From positions 1 through 5,025 of the forward strand of contig CALCBQ010000106.1 of NCBI GenBank assembly GCA_937897215.1: DNA of 5,025 bases. Reading direction: 5' to 3'. Under the pieces are notes generated by a model. The model saw only the letters and a program-made list of their open reading frames with translations. It had not been told where the DNA came from and did not search any database. Position 1 is the first letter of the stretch, and each line of letters begins with the position of its first letter. Origin of the DNA: an uncultured Clostridia bacterium. GTDB taxonomy: Bacteria; Bacillota; Clostridia; Oscillospirales; Acutalibacteraceae. Below, piece after piece: positions 4,931 to 5,025 of this stretch. The position numbers were made by a program, and so were the translations under genes.

Positions 4931-4968
4931 AAAAAAATAAAAGCCTATCCCAACATTATGGGACAGAC
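4931..4968 (-). terminator. T-box-controlled intrinsic terminator
   Basis: On the minus strand GTCTGTCCCA (4968-4959) pairs with TGGGATAGGC (4952-4943) over 10 bp, including two G-T pairs, around a six-base loop. The stem is followed by TTTTATTTTTTT (4942-4931). Its 5' arm contains TCTGT and CCCA, the same bases needed for the antiterminator, so the two folds exclude each other as expected for a T-box. Confidence 0.92.
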
Positions 4969-5025
4969 TAAAAAATCTGCGGTACCACCCAAATTCGTAT
5001 CAAAGATACGCACTCACCGTGTACA
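4931..5025 (-). promoter_or_regulatory. T-box riboswitch, 3' part, upstream of trpB
   Basis: The minus strand carries the T-box sequence GGGTGGTACCGC (4990-4979). An antiterminator is clear: TGGG, a seven-base bulge TGGTACC, stem GCAGA / TCTGT, then CCCA. The bulge UGGU would pair with the tRNA 3' end. A hairpin CGTATC-TTT-GATACG just upstream (about 4996-5010) is probably stem III. The 5' part with stem I and the specifier codon lies beyond the right edge, so the sensed tRNA cannot be read directly. An uncharged tRNA would stabilise the antiterminator and allow transcription into trpB. trpB downstream makes tRNA-Trp the default guess. Confidence 0.93.

Overview
The window looks like a low-GC Clostridia (Bacillota) chromosome, probably a gut or rumen relative of Oscillospirales/Ruminococcaceae. 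This rests on A+T-rich spacers, AGG-type ribosome binding sites, sigma-A promoters with 17-base spacers, GC-rich hairpin plus T-run terminators, a T-box leader and scattered palindromic repeats. The taxonomic placement is an inference. No phage, insertion sequence or CRISPR array is visible.

Layout from left to right. Positions 1-864 hold no conventional gene. They contain a double-hairpin palindromic repeat (24-66), a 7-base tandem repeat (98-125), and what looks like a self-contained minus-strand transcription unit: promoter 625-653, about 420 nt of RNA, tandem terminators ending near 192 and 164. That RNA carries two near-identical 27-base repeats, each with a minimal reading frame (MYR-stop, MYK-stop), a third such frame (MFK-stop), interleaved inverted repeats compatible with a pseudoknot, and a ribosome-site-led 10-codon peptide whose stop codon lies in the terminator stem. 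Further right, a good plus-strand promoter (740-768) runs straight into an intrinsic terminator (778-803). Positions 865-2220 (minus) encode a MATE-family multidrug/cation antiporter. It lies just downstream of a tRNA-Pro(CGG) gene (2274-2349, minus) with its own promoter. Divergent from the tRNA, 2498-3517 (plus) encodes an integral membrane acyltransferase of family 3. It converges on a monocistronic trpB (3562-4782, minus) across a strong hairpin terminator. Upstream of trpB lie a second copy of the palindromic repeat, in the opposite orientation, and the 3' half of a T-box riboswitch (antiterminator and terminator) that runs off the right edge.

The genes are mostly independent units. The clearest functional link is the T-box and trpB: premature termination is expected to be relieved when a cognate uncharged tRNA binds. 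trpB has no trpA or other trp gene beside it on its downstream side, which suggests indole salvage or a dispersed trp pathway. The tRNA-Pro and the MATE gene may share a transcript if RNA polymerase reads through the hairpin between them. The most promising unexplained item is the minus-strand RNA at about 199-618.
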